Positions 25,078-35,153 of a stretch of 64,000 nucleotides of DNA are shown here, piece after piece. The stretch is from Pseudomonadota bacterium (GTDB taxonomy: Bacteria; Myxococcota; Myxococcia; Myxococcales; Myxococcaceae). Numbering within the stretch: the first letter of the stretch is position 1; every line of letters begins with the position of its first letter. Position numbers and translations under genes: made by a program. The notes under the pieces were generated by a model that had not been told where the DNA came from, ran no database searches, and saw only the letters and a program-made list of their open reading frames with translations. The stretch covers positions 1 to 64,000 of the forward strand of contig JAFAFL010000034.1 of NCBI GenBank assembly GCA_023423535.1. The letters are read 5' to 3'.

Positions 25078-25923
25078 ATGAGCGGCAAGGGCCTTCCCGA
25101 ATACCTTCAGCGCGCGCGGCAGAGGGCGATGCGGCGGATGGCGGAGCAGCTCGGCGCGGAGGGTGACACGGCTTCCTCTCGCCCTCGCGGGGACTCGGCC
25201 GATGCCTTTGGAGGTGAAGGCGCCGGCATGGCGAGCACGTCGAGCGCGGTGATGCCCCTTCCGCCCGCCGCCGACGCGGAGACGTTGTGGGGCGGAGGTG
25301 GCCGCCGAGGTTCGGACGCAACGGCAGGCGCGACGGCCTCGCAGCGAGAGGCGGTGCTCGCGGCGGCGGCGCAGCTCTTCGCGGGCGCAGGCTTTCGCAA
25401 GGTCAGCCTCGAGGAGGTCGCGCAGCAGGCCGCGGTGGATCGCGCGGTGGTGCTCGCGCTGTGCGCGTCGAAGGAGGACCTCCTGTTGCAGGCCGCGGCG
25501 TGGGAGGTGGAGCATTTCCTCGCCGAGGCGCGCTCCTGGGTCGAGGCGCGCGCGGACGCGAGACAGAACCTGCGCACGATCAGCGAGCGCGCGTTCGAGT
25601 ACATCGGACACCGGCCCCTGCTCCTGCAGCTCATGCTCGGGGCGCTGCCGGAGCTTGCGCCCGCTGCCGAGGCCCGCGCGGCCGGACTGCGCACCCGCTT
25701 CGTCGGCGTCTTCGAGGAGGCGCTGCGGCTCGGCGTTCAGAGCGGTGAGCTGCGCCGCGACCTGCCGCTGGGCATGACCGCCACCCTCCTCTTCGAGCTG
25801 CACGTGGCGAGCTACCTCCTCCACACGCGGGCCTCGCCGGACCGGGCGCAGCGCGCCGCGGAGCGCAGACAGGTGGCGCTGGACCTCGTGCTCGACGGGC
25901 TGCGCGCGCGCCGGGCCTTTTGA
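25078..25923 (+). CDS. TetR family regulator with long N-terminal extension
   Basis: 281 residues. The DNA-binding domain starts late (about 88-135: TASQREAVLAAAAQLFAGAGFRKVSLEEVAQQAAVDRAVVLALCASKEDLLLQAAA); the recognition helix departs from the common YYHF pattern. About 85 residues of Gly/Ser/Ala-rich sequence precede it, unusual for TetR; a start at the ATG at 25228 would shorten this. The ligand domain is helical. It is placed 83 bases before the acyl-CoA ligase and likely controls the lipid genes that follow. No clear operator was found. Confidence 0.85.
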   Translation: MSGKGLPEYLQRARQRAMRRMAEQLGAEGDTASSRPRGDSADAFGGEGAGMASTSSAVMPLPPAADAETLWGGGGRRGSDATAGATASQREAVLAAAAQLFAGAGFRKVSLEEVAQQAAVDRAVVLALCASKEDLLLQAAAWEVEHFLAEARSWVEARADARQNLRTISERAFEYIGHRPLLLQLMLGALPELAPAAEARAAGLRTRFVGVFEEALRLGVQSGELRRDLPLGMTATLLFELHVASYLLHTRASPDRAQRAAERRQVALDLVLDGLRARRAF

Positions 25924-26006
25924 CTCGCCCGAACCGGGCGTGCTAGCCCGTCGAATCTGGAACCTGAATCACCCTTCAACTTCGGCCCACGCGCGAGGAG
26001 GGCGGG

Positions 26007-27583
<1,577 letters not shown>

Positions 27584-27587
<4 letters not shown>

Positions 27588-28633
27588 GCCAGCCGAATGC
27601 CGTCGAGATCCGCCGCGTCCAGACCTCGCGGCTCACCGTCAACGCCCGCTTCGCCGGCGAGGGCATCCCCGTCGTGTTCGTGCACGGGAACTGCTCGTCG
27701 TCGTACTTCTACCACTCGCTGCTGCAGCGCCTGCCGGCGGGCTTCCGCGGCATCGCGCCGGACCTGCGCGGGTACGGCGACACCGAGCCGGCACCGATCG
27801 ATGCGACGCGTGGCCTGCGCGATTTCGCCGACGACGTGTGGTCGCTGCTCGACGCGCTGAAGATCGACAAGGCGCTGTTCGTCGGTCACTCGGTCGGTGG
27901 GGGCGTGATCATGCAGGCGGCGATGGACCGGCCGGATCGCGTGGCGGGGCTCGTGCTCGAGGCGCCCGTCTCGCCGTTCGGCTTCGGCGGCACGAAGGAC
28001 GTCGAGGGCACGCCGTGCTGGCCGGACTTCGCGGGCTCGGGCGGCGGCACCGCGAACGGTGACTTCGTGCAGCGGCTGGGGAAGAAGGACCGTTCGGAGG
28101 AGAGCCAGACCTCCCCGCGCAACGTGATGAACGCCTTCTACGTGAAGCCGCCGTTCCGGGCGCAGGACGAGGAGGCGCTGCTCGACAGCGTGCTCTCCAC
28201 CCGCGTGGGCGATGCGCACTATCCCGGGCCGCTCGCCGCCAGCGCGAACTGGCCGAACGTGGCGCCGGGTGAGACCGGCATGAACAACGCGTTCTCGCCG
28301 AAGTATCTCGACCTCTCGGCCTTCGCGGAGCTCCAGCCGCGGCCGGACGTGCTGTGGATCCGCGGCGACTCGGACGCGATCGTCTCCGACACCTCGCTCT
28401 TCGACCTGGGCTACCTCGGGAAGCTGGGCGCCATCCCGGGCTGGCCGGGGGACGAGACCTTCCCCGCGCAGCCGATGGTCGGTCAGACCCGCCGCGTGCT
28501 GCAGCGGTACGCGGAGAGGGGCGGCCGCTTCGAGGAGGTCGTGCTCGCGGACACCGGGCACTCGCCGCACCTCGAGCGCCCCGAGGAGTTCGAGCGCCGC
28601 GTCTTCACCTTCTTCGCCCAGCACGCGAAGTAG
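27584..28633 (+). CDS. Alpha/beta hydrolase
   Basis: 349 residues. VFVHGN (oxyanion region, 31-36), nucleophile Ser103 in VGHSVGGG, Asp in WIRGDSD and His in DTGHSPHLE complete the triad. The cap region (about 130-235) is long and Gly/Asn-rich. Ser as the nucleophile excludes the haloalkane-dehalogenase type OleB, which uses Asp. It is coupled to the acyl-CoA ligase and may be an esterase or thioesterase on the same acyl chain; the substrate is unknown. No signal peptide. Confidence 0.88.
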
Positions 28634-28687
28634 GCGCGTTGTTCGACGTCCGGGCCACCTCCGTTCCCCTTCTCCCCAAGAGGCCTC

Positions 28688-30712
28688 ATGCACCTGCGCA
28701 GCGCACTGAAGCTGTCGTCGCTCCCGCTGTCCCTGCTCCTCGTCGCCGGCGGAGGGTTCGGCTGTGGGCTCGGTCCCGATGCCGCGGTGGAGGTCACTGC
28801 GGAAGCGCCGCAGCCGGACGCGCAGGTCGAGCAGGCCTCCACGCTGCCGTCGGACCTCGCGCCCTACTTCGATCCGGTCAGCGCGCCGGCGGACGGCTAC
28901 CGCGTGGTGGGCACGCTCACCCCGCCCGCATGGTCCTGGGGTCAGATCGAGCTGCTCGAGGGCTTTCAGCAGTTCCGCAGCGAGTACTACAACCGGCGCA
29001 CCGAGAAGCTGCGTTCCGTGGACACCTTCCAGTCGTCCACCTACCCGGTGCGGACCTACTTCGGCGCGCTGAACCAGCAGCTCGTCGATGCCTTCAACCT
29101 CTTCTACGCGCACGCATGCGCGTCGGGCGGGACGGTCTGTCCGGTGCCGGGGCCCACGCGTCCGGCCGCGCGGTTCGTACTCCTCCACAAGGGCCGCGCC
29201 ACCGCCGCGCGCACCTGCGACGTGAACAAGACCCCGGCGCTGCTCGTGCACGGGGCGCTGCAGGACGCCAACGTCTTCCTCTTCCCCAACGGCAACGACG
29301 GAGCGGGCGGGACCTGGGAGGGCGCGCCGCAGCTGACCGGCATGGTGCAGTCCTTCGAGGCGCAGGGCCGCTGCACCTACGCGGTGACCTTCGGCTCGTT
29401 CCACGGCGACAACTTCAACCACGCGATCCACGTGCGGAACGCGGTGGCGCGGGTGAAGGCGCTGCATCCCGGCGTGCCACGCGTGGACGTGGTGGCGTGG
29501 AGCAAGGGCGTGCTCGCGGTGGATGCGTGGCTGACCAACGCGCCGTCGTGGACGGGCTTCTCCACCACGCAGTTCTTCGAGCGACTGGCCGCGGCGCAGG
29601 CGGCGCGGGTGCCGGCGTACGACGACTCGGTGCGCGTGTACGTGGCGCTGTCCGGCCCGCACCGGGGGATCGATCTCAACTTCCGGCATCCGATCCACAC
29701 GCTGACGATCGCGAGCACCGCTTCGAATGCGCCGGTGGGCCGCGGGCCGATGCCGTGGACGTACTTCAGCGCCATGCAGTGCGTGACCTGGGGCCCCGAG
29801 GTGCCCTGGTACGACAACCCCTACGCGCAGGGCGTGTGCGAGGGCGCGGGCGGGACGTGGCCGGACTACTTCCGGCGCATCTACGTGTCGAACCTCAGCG
29901 GGCTCGATTCCGCGGGCAGGCCGGTGACGGGCGGCACGCTGCTGGGTCTGAACGTGACGCAGGGGCTCTCGTCCTCCGCGTTCAGCTTCGACGAGTACAA
30001 CCTCAGCCTCTTCGGCAGCGTGGATGATGGGGGCGTGTACCGCACCGCCTATCCCGGTCAGCTCCAGGCAGCGGCGGACCTGCGCGCGCTCTACCCGATC
30101 CCGGATCGCTCGAGCAGCGTGTGGCTGAACGTCGATCCGGACAAGACGCGGTACTTCCCGTGGCTGGTGCAGAAGCTCGTCTTCAATCCGTACAACGCGT
30201 TCATCGCCGGGGGCTACCTTGCGTCCTCGGATATGCGTACGTGCAAGACGACCGCGTTCGCGCCCTCGACGTCTCCCTGCTTCGCCTACCACGCGTACAA
30301 CCTGAACCCCAACCGCGAGGGCTACGACTTCAGCGGCTACGGGAAGTACCGGCTGATGCACGGGCTGGGCATCGGCGCGGCGGTGAGCATGGGCGGAAAG
30401 TTCATCGACCGGCTCGCGCAGCGTTCGCTCGATTCGCGGCTGCCTTCGCTCTACGTGCTGCACGGCACCGCGGCGGGCGCGGGCGAGCCGTTCGAGACCG
30501 ACGGGATGACCTGCTCCTCCTGCGCGCCGCGCGGTGACGGCGTGCTCTTCGAGGCCAGCATTGCCGCGATGGGCCAGCTCACCCAGGGATGGTCTTCGGC
30601 GAAGAAGACCGCCAGCGCGAAGCAGGAGGGCGTGCCGTACGGGCACCTCGAGGTCGGTGTCACGCCGGCGGTGTGGAACAAGATCCTCGGGCACTTCGCG
30701 GCGAGGGACTGA
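28688..30712 (+). CDS. Secreted lipase-like lipoprotein
   Basis: 674 residues. A signal peptide ends in the lipobox GFGC (Cys26). The hydrolase core begins with PALLVHGAL (183-191); nucleophile Ser272 lies in VVAWSKGV, an A-x-S-x-G elbow like that of Bacillus LipA rather than G-x-S-x-G. The phrase ALSGPHRG resembles the segment after the elbow in class 2 lipases. A large Tyr/Asn-rich insertion (about 370-560) and paired cysteines follow. It likely attacks esters outside the cell. It sits 54 bases after the hydrolase gene and converges on the KASIII-like gene. Confidence 0.8.
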   Translation: MHLRSALKLSSLPLSLLLVAGGGFGCGLGPDAAVEVTAEAPQPDAQVEQASTLPSDLAPYFDPVSAPADGYRVVGTLTPPAWSWGQIELLEGFQQFRSEYYNRRTEKLRSVDTFQSSTYPVRTYFGALNQQLVDAFNLFYAHACASGGTVCPVPGPTRPAARFVLLHKGRATAARTCDVNKTPALLVHGALQDANVFLFPNGNDGAGGTWEGAPQLTGMVQSFEAQGRCTYAVTFGSFHGDNFNHAIHVRNAVARVKALHPGVPRVDVVAWSKGVLAVDAWLTNAPSWTGFSTTQFFERLAAAQAARVPAYDDSVRVYVALSGPHRGIDLNFRHPIHTLTIASTASNAPVGRGPMPWTYFSAMQCVTWGPEVPWYDNPYAQGVCEGAGGTWPDYFRRIYVSNLSGLDSAGRPVTGGTLLGLNVTQGLSSSAFSFDEYNLSLFGSVDDGGVYRTAYPGQLQAAADLRALYPIPDRSSSVWLNVDPDKTRYFPWLVQKLVFNPYNAFIAGGYLASSDMRTCKTTAFAPSTSPCFAYHAYNLNPNREGYDFSGYGKYRLMHGLGIGAAVSMGGKFIDRLAQRSLDSRLPSLYVLHGTAAGAGEPFETDGMTCSSCAPRGDGVLFEASIAAMGQLTQGWSSAKKTASAKQEGVPYGHLEVGVTPAVWNKILGHFAARD

Positions 30713-30722
30713 CCCTTTCGCT

Positions 30723-31715
30723 CTACGTGGTCCAGCGGAACACGGCGGAGGCCATGCTCAGGCCGCCGCCGCTGGCGCAGAAGGCCACGAGGTCGCCGCG
30801 GCGCACCTTCCCCTGCTCCACCGCGTCGTCGAGCGTCATGGGGATGCAGGCGCTGCCGGTGTAGCCCCACTTGTCCATCACGCAGTGCGCGCGCTCCACC
30901 GGCTGGCCGAGCGCCGCCATCGTCGCCTCGATGGTCCGGCGGTTGAGCTGGGTGAAGACGTAGAGGCCCACGTCCTCGAGCTTCACGCCCGCGCGGTCGA
31001 GCACCTGATTGAGGAGGCGCGGCCACTGCTCGGTGTTGAAGGTGGCGGGGAACTTCCGCACGAACTGCACGGTGGGCTTGCCGGCCGGGCCGAGCGTCTC
31101 GACCGTCGCGGGACGTGAGGTGCCGCCGGCGTAGATGCCCAGCGCGTCGTGGTAGCTGCCCTCTGCCAGGAGCTTCGCGCCGAGGAAGCCCGGCCCCTCG
31201 CCCGCGCCGAGGATCACCGCGCCCGCGCCGTCCGCGAACAGGGTGCAGGTCTTCTTGTCCGACCAGTCCACGTAGCGCGTCATCCCGTACGCGCCGACCA
31301 CGAGGACGTGCCGGTACGACTCGTCCGCCGCGATCGTCTTGCTCGCCACGTCCAGTGCGGTGACCCAGCCGGCGCAGGCGGCGTTCACGTCGAAGGTGCC
31401 GGCGTTGCGCGCGCCGAGCTTCGTCTGCACCACCGAGGAGGTCGCGGGGCTGAGGTAGTCCGGCGTGTCGGTGGCGACGATGATCAGGTCGAGGTCTTCC
31501 GCGGACAGCCCCGCGCGCGCGAGCGCCTGCTCTGCCGCGGCCACCGCGAGGTCGCTCGTCACCTGATCGTCCGACATCACGTGGCGCTGATGGATGCCCA
31601 CGTTCTGCACGAGCCACGCGTCGAACTCCTGGCCGAGCCGCGCCTCGAGCTCCTTGTTGGTGATGCACCGCTCCGGCACGTAGCGGCCGGTGGACAGGAT
31701 GCGCGCGTACCTCAT
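30723..31715 (-). CDS. KASIII-like enzyme lacking catalytic His and Asn
   Basis: 330 residues, full KASIII length. Cys114 is present in NAACAGW. The segment that reads PHQAN in FabH reads FTQLN here, so Thr255 replaces His; the YGNTTA segment reads WGYTGSA, so Tyr285 replaces Asn. His and Asn are needed for decarboxylation of malonyl-ACP, so a normal condensing reaction is unlikely; acyl transfer or another use of the Cys is possible. The gene overlaps the TetR stop as ATGA. A lipase, a hydrolase and TetR precede it in the same run. The tight neighbour FabH (11820) keeps all three residues. Confidence 0.85.
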   Translation of the reverse strand: MRYARILSTGRYVPERCITNKELEARLGQEFDAWLVQNVGIHQRHVMSDDQVTSDLAVAAAEQALARAGLSAEDLDLIIVATDTPDYLSPATSSVVQTKLGARNAGTFDVNAACAGWVTALDVASKTIAADESYRHVLVVGAYGMTRYVDWSDKKTCTLFADGAGAVILGAGEGPGFLGAKLLAEGSYHDALGIYAGGTSRPATVETLGPAGKPTVQFVRKFPATFNTEQWPRLLNQVLDRAGVKLEDVGLYVFTQLNRRTIEATMAALGQPVERAHCVMDKWGYTGSACIPMTLDDAVEQGKVRRGDLVAFCASGGGLSMASAVFRWTT

Positions 31716-32440
31716 GACGGCTTGCTCCTCCGGGGCGGACGGGGCTTCTGCTTCTGCGGATCGCTTCCGGCCGCGATGCCGCCGCGGATGAAGGCCAGCG
31801 CGCTCTGGATGACCTCTTCCGGCGGGCGCTTCTTTCCCCACAGCACGTAGCGCATGCCCAGGAAGTCCGCGACGCCCATCAGGGCCCAGGCCAGCGTCTC
31901 GGCGTCCATCGGCTTCAGCTCGCCGCGGGTCATCGCGTCCTGCAGGCCCTTCGCGTAGGGCTCGGCGATGCGCCGGTAGTAGCGGCGGAAGCAGTCGGGA
32001 TCGACGAACTCGGCCTGGCGCACGATCCGGTAGAGCAGCCGGTGCGCCGCGGCGAAGCCGAAGAAGGCGCGCAGGCCCGCCTCCTCTACCGCGAGCCTGT
32101 CCGCCTCGCCCACCCCTGCGACCGCTTCGCCGAGGTGCGCCCGCAGCCGCTCGCCGAGGTTGTCCACCACCTCCACGAACAGGCCCTTCTTGTCCGCGAA
32201 GTACACGTAGAAGGTGCCCAGCGCGACGTCCGCCTCGCGGGTGATGTCGGAGATCGAGGCGGCCTCGTAGCCCACGTCGCCGAAGATCCGCTCCGCAGCG
32301 TCCACGAGCTTCTGCCGCGTCCGCGCCCCGCGTGCGGTGACCGGAGCCGAGGGGCCCGTGGGACCTGCTCCGGCCGAGCCAGCCGCGGAGGATGGCGGCC
32401 GCTTCGCGCGCGAGGACGATGAAGTTGAAGGGCGATTCAT
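31712..32440 (-). CDS. TetR family regulator
   Basis: 242 residues. The helix-turn-helix domain is about 37-85 (TRQKLVDAAERIFGDVGYEAASISDITREADVALGTFYVYFADKKGLF is typical). A Ser/Pro/Gly-rich N-terminal tail and a basic C-terminal tail (QKQKPRPPRRSKPS) flank it. The ligand domain contains FLGMRYVLWGKK. The gene is coupled by ATGA to the KASIII-like gene, so it probably controls its own operon in response to an acyl ligand; this is inferred from position. Confidence 0.9.
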   Translation of the reverse strand: MNRPSTSSSSRAKRPPSSAAGSAGAGPTGPSAPVTARGARTRQKLVDAAERIFGDVGYEAASISDITREADVALGTFYVYFADKKGLFVEVVDNLGERLRAHLGEAVAGVGEADRLAVEEAGLRAFFGFAAAHRLLYRIVRQAEFVDPDCFRRYYRRIAEPYAKGLQDAMTRGELKPMDAETLAWALMGVADFLGMRYVLWGKKRPPEEVIQSALAFIRGGIAAGSDPQKQKPRPPRRSKPS

Positions 32441-32497
32441 GTTTCAGCCGCCCTAGCACCGGCGCGCCGGGAGAGTCAAAGCGGGCCCAGTCGCGCT

Positions 32498-33280
32498 TCA
32501 CGACAGCGGTAGAAGTTCCGGAGGAAGCGCTTCGTCCGTCACCCAGCGGCGCACGGTCTCGGAGAAGAGCGCCGGGGCCTCGAGGTTCCACACGTGGCCG
32601 GCCCGCGGGACGAGTACGCCGCGGGCGCCTCGGATCTCGCGGGCCATCCGCTTCGCCGCGCTCTTCGCCGGCAGCGTCTCGCGCTCGCCGACTGCAATGA
32701 GCGTTCGCGCGGAGGCTTCAGGTGGCAGCCTCATCCCCATCAGCGCGCGGGTGAAGTGGCGGGTGAACCGGGCGTTGGCGGAGAGGGCGAGGTCCTCGCG
32801 GAAGTGATCCGCGTATTCCTTCGGGATGCCGAACTGCTTCACCGATGCGTCGATGAGCCAGCGGCGCGGGAGCACCTCGTAGAGGCCCGCGGAGAGCAGC
32901 GAGAGGCCGCCGAGAAACTTCCCCAGGCCCGCCGCGGAGCCGGTGACGAAGAGGCTCGCGATCTTCTCCGGGTATCGCTGCATCAACGCTAGGCCCACCG
33001 CGCCGCCGAGCGACAGGCCCACCACGTGCGCGCGACCTCCCTGCGCCTTCGCCTCGATCAGCGCAGCGACCTGCTCCGCCGAACCCTCCAGCGTGAAGGG
33101 CTTCACTTCCGCGCTCCGGCCCTGCTCGGGGAGATCCGGCGCGAGCAGGTGGAACTCGCCCAGCGCTTCGAACTGCGGCGCCCACTGCCGGCTGCTCATC
33201 CCGCCGCCGTGGAGGAAGACGATCGTCTCGTCGCGATCGGTGCCGGCCTCGAGGTGATGAAGGAGCGCGCTCACGCTCAC
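32498..33280 (-). CDS. Alpha/beta hydrolase
   Basis: 260 residues from a GTG that forms GTGA with the lipase stop. VFLHGGGMSS (21-30), Ser90 in VVGLSLGGA and His229 in PRAGHVWNLE are the nucleophile elbow and triad His. Overall form is like 3-oxoadipate enol-lactonase or esterase members, but the substrate is open. No signal peptide. It is the second gene of a lipase-hydrolase-TetR-KASIII run. Confidence 0.87.
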   Translation of the reverse strand: MSVSALLHHLEAGTDRDETIVFLHGGGMSSRQWAPQFEALGEFHLLAPDLPEQGRSAEVKPFTLEGSAEQVAALIEAKAQGGRAHVVGLSLGGAVGLALMQRYPEKIASLFVTGSAAGLGKFLGGLSLLSAGLYEVLPRRWLIDASVKQFGIPKEYADHFREDLALSANARFTRHFTRALMGMRLPPEASARTLIAVGERETLPAKSAAKRMAREIRGARGVLVPRAGHVWNLEAPALFSETVRRWVTDEALPPELLPLS

Positions 33281-34455
33281 GCGGAGGTCTCGCCGCCGTC
33301 CTCGCGAAGGAGGAAGTCCGTCACCCGGCGCCACACGTCGAGGAACTCGGGCCGCCGGAAGCCGGTGGCGCTGATGAGCCAGTCCACGTGCGGCGGGCGG
33401 TGCTCGGGCGCGTCGAAGTGGCCGATGATGTCGAGGTGGTCCGCCCACACCGCGGCGATGATCTCGCCGAAGGGCTGGCTCAGCGTGGGGACGATCCCGT
33501 CCGCGGCCCGTTCGTCGGGCACGATCCCGTAGGCCTGGAGGAGCGCGTCCTGATGCGCCTCGCTCAGGGGTGGCGCCTGGGTGCGCGCGCGGCCGTGGAG
33601 GAACGCGTAGAGGTTGTGGCTCCCCTGCGCGTAGGGGTCGAGGCCGGTGGAGAGCCTCGTGCGCAGCGACGGCGGCCGGGCCTGGGTGACGACGCTGCCG
33701 TAGCGGATGCCCTCGCGCGGAGCGACGCCGGCGTTGAAGAGGTCGATGCCCGCGGGCGTGAGCTGCGTGACCAGAGACTGATCGCGGCTGACCTGCGAGA
33801 GGAACGTGGAGAGCGCGGTGCGGCGGTCGGCGCTGAAGTCCTCGAGCAGCTCCTTGAAGAGCTGGTCCACGATCGTCTCTCGCCAGCCGAGCAGCGAGTC
33901 CACCTTCACCACCGCGCCCACGACCTTCAGCAGGTACCCGAGCGGCAGCCGCCCGAAGCGCAGGATGTAGACGGTGAACAGCGAGAGCAGCCCCAGCAGC
34001 TTCGCGCCCATGAGGCCGCTGAAGAACTGCGCGGTGCCGGTGCCCTTGTGCGGCGTGGCCACGCACACGACCGTTCGCACGCGCTGCGCGAAGCGCTCCG
34101 GCGGCGGCAGTCCGGAGAGCTCCGCCGGCGAACCGAGGTTCACGCCCGGCGTGACGAACAGCCGCGCATCGAGCCCGCCGGTGGAGTGGCCGATGAGGTG
34201 GATCGGCCCGTCATCGTCACCGCCGGTCTTCGCCAGCTCCGCGAGGAGATCCGCGGCGCGCGTGCGGATGGACGCGGTCGGGTGCGAGAGGACGTGGAAG
34301 ACCTCCGCCTCCACGCCTCGGCGCGCGAGCTCGTCCTTCAACGTGTCGTAGACGTGCCCGAAGTAGACGATCTCGCCGAGGTTCGCGAAGCCGAAGAACC
34401 CTGGCAGGAGGTAGATGCGGTGCTTCTCGCGCCGCGCGGCGGACGGACCGGGCAT
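33277..34455 (-). CDS. Triacylglycerol lipase-like hydrolase
   Basis: 392 residues. RIYLLPGFFGFANLG (13-27) is the oxyanion region, Ser91 lies in LIGHSTGGLDARL, and the acid/base pair is in ADGIVPTLSQ (Asp) and WADHLDIIGHF (His). TVVCVATPHKGTG follows the elbow as in bacterial lipases. There is no signal peptide, so it is probably an intracellular or membrane-associated lipase. It heads the minus-strand lipid run. Confidence 0.87.
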   Translation of the reverse strand: MPGPSAARREKHRIYLLPGFFGFANLGEIVYFGHVYDTLKDELARRGVEAEVFHVLSHPTASIRTRAADLLAELAKTGGDDDGPIHLIGHSTGGLDARLFVTPGVNLGSPAELSGLPPPERFAQRVRTVVCVATPHKGTGTAQFFSGLMGAKLLGLLSLFTVYILRFGRLPLGYLLKVVGAVVKVDSLLGWRETIVDQLFKELLEDFSADRRTALSTFLSQVSRDQSLVTQLTPAGIDLFNAGVAPREGIRYGSVVTQARPPSLRTRLSTGLDPYAQGSHNLYAFLHGRARTQAPPLSEAHQDALLQAYGIVPDERAADGIVPTLSQPFGEIIAAVWADHLDIIGHFDAPEHRPPHVDWLISATGFRRPEFLDVWRRVTDFLLREDGGETSA

Positions 34456-34533
34456 ACCGCTCCGAAGATAAGTGCACCTTCGCGATTGCCCGCCTCGAAT
34501 CGGCAGGGCTTTTCGTCGGCCGTTCTGCGGCGT

Positions 34534-34986
34534 TCACTCACGCGGCGCGCGGCGGGCCCGGACCGCGTAGGCCACTTCGGTGCAGCCCTGGTACGAGCCG
34601 GAGACGATGCTCTCGCCGGTGAAGCCGTCGCCCGCTGCGTCGATCACCGCCTCCATCTGCGCGCGCGATCCCAGCGCGGCGCTGCGGCAACGCACGAGGA
34701 GCCGGCAGCCGCTCTGCACGGTCTCGCAGCTGACCACGCCGCCGAAGGGCGAGACGAAGTGGCCCTCGCCGTCGAACTCGAGCGGGTCGGTGGAGTGCTC
34801 GCGCGCGCCGTCGCAGGTGCCGGTCACGTGCCTCAGCGTGAAGTCCGCGGCGTAGAGGCCGGAGACCTCCGGGCACTGCTCGTCGGGAAGGGGTGGAGGA
34901 AGCTCCGCGGGCGGCTCCTCGGGACCGCCACAAGCGAGGGCGAAGGACAACAGCGCGACGGCCACAAGCACCGCTTTGGCTCTCAC
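34534..34986 (-). CDS. Hypothetical lipoprotein
   Basis: 150 residues. MRAKAVLVAVALLSFALACGG gives a clear lipobox (LAC, Cys19). A Glu/Pro linker leads to a compact beta-rich domain with six cysteines (for example VSCETVQSGCRLLVRC). No family is recognised. It is divergent from the sulfur-fusion gene at 35154 and ends 78 bases before the lipase gene begins on the same strand. Confidence 0.75.
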   Translation of the reverse strand: MRAKAVLVAVALLSFALACGGPEEPPAELPPPLPDEQCPEVSGLYAADFTLRHVTGTCDGAREHSTDPLEFDGEGHFVSPFGGVVSCETVQSGCRLLVRCRSAALGSRAQMEAVIDAAGDGFTGESIVSGSYQGCTEVAYAVRARRAPRE

Positions 34987-35153
34987 GTACCGAAGCTTAT
35001 GGACGCATGGGTCAACGCGAATAGATGAGTCAGGCCCGACACCTGGCCCTTGTCCTCGACGGATGCAGGCAGGCGGACGCCGCTCCGATTCAATCCGCTC
35101 GTGCGTTCGGATAAGTGGGTGTGAACCGCCCCAGTCCCGAACGGAGTGAGTGC

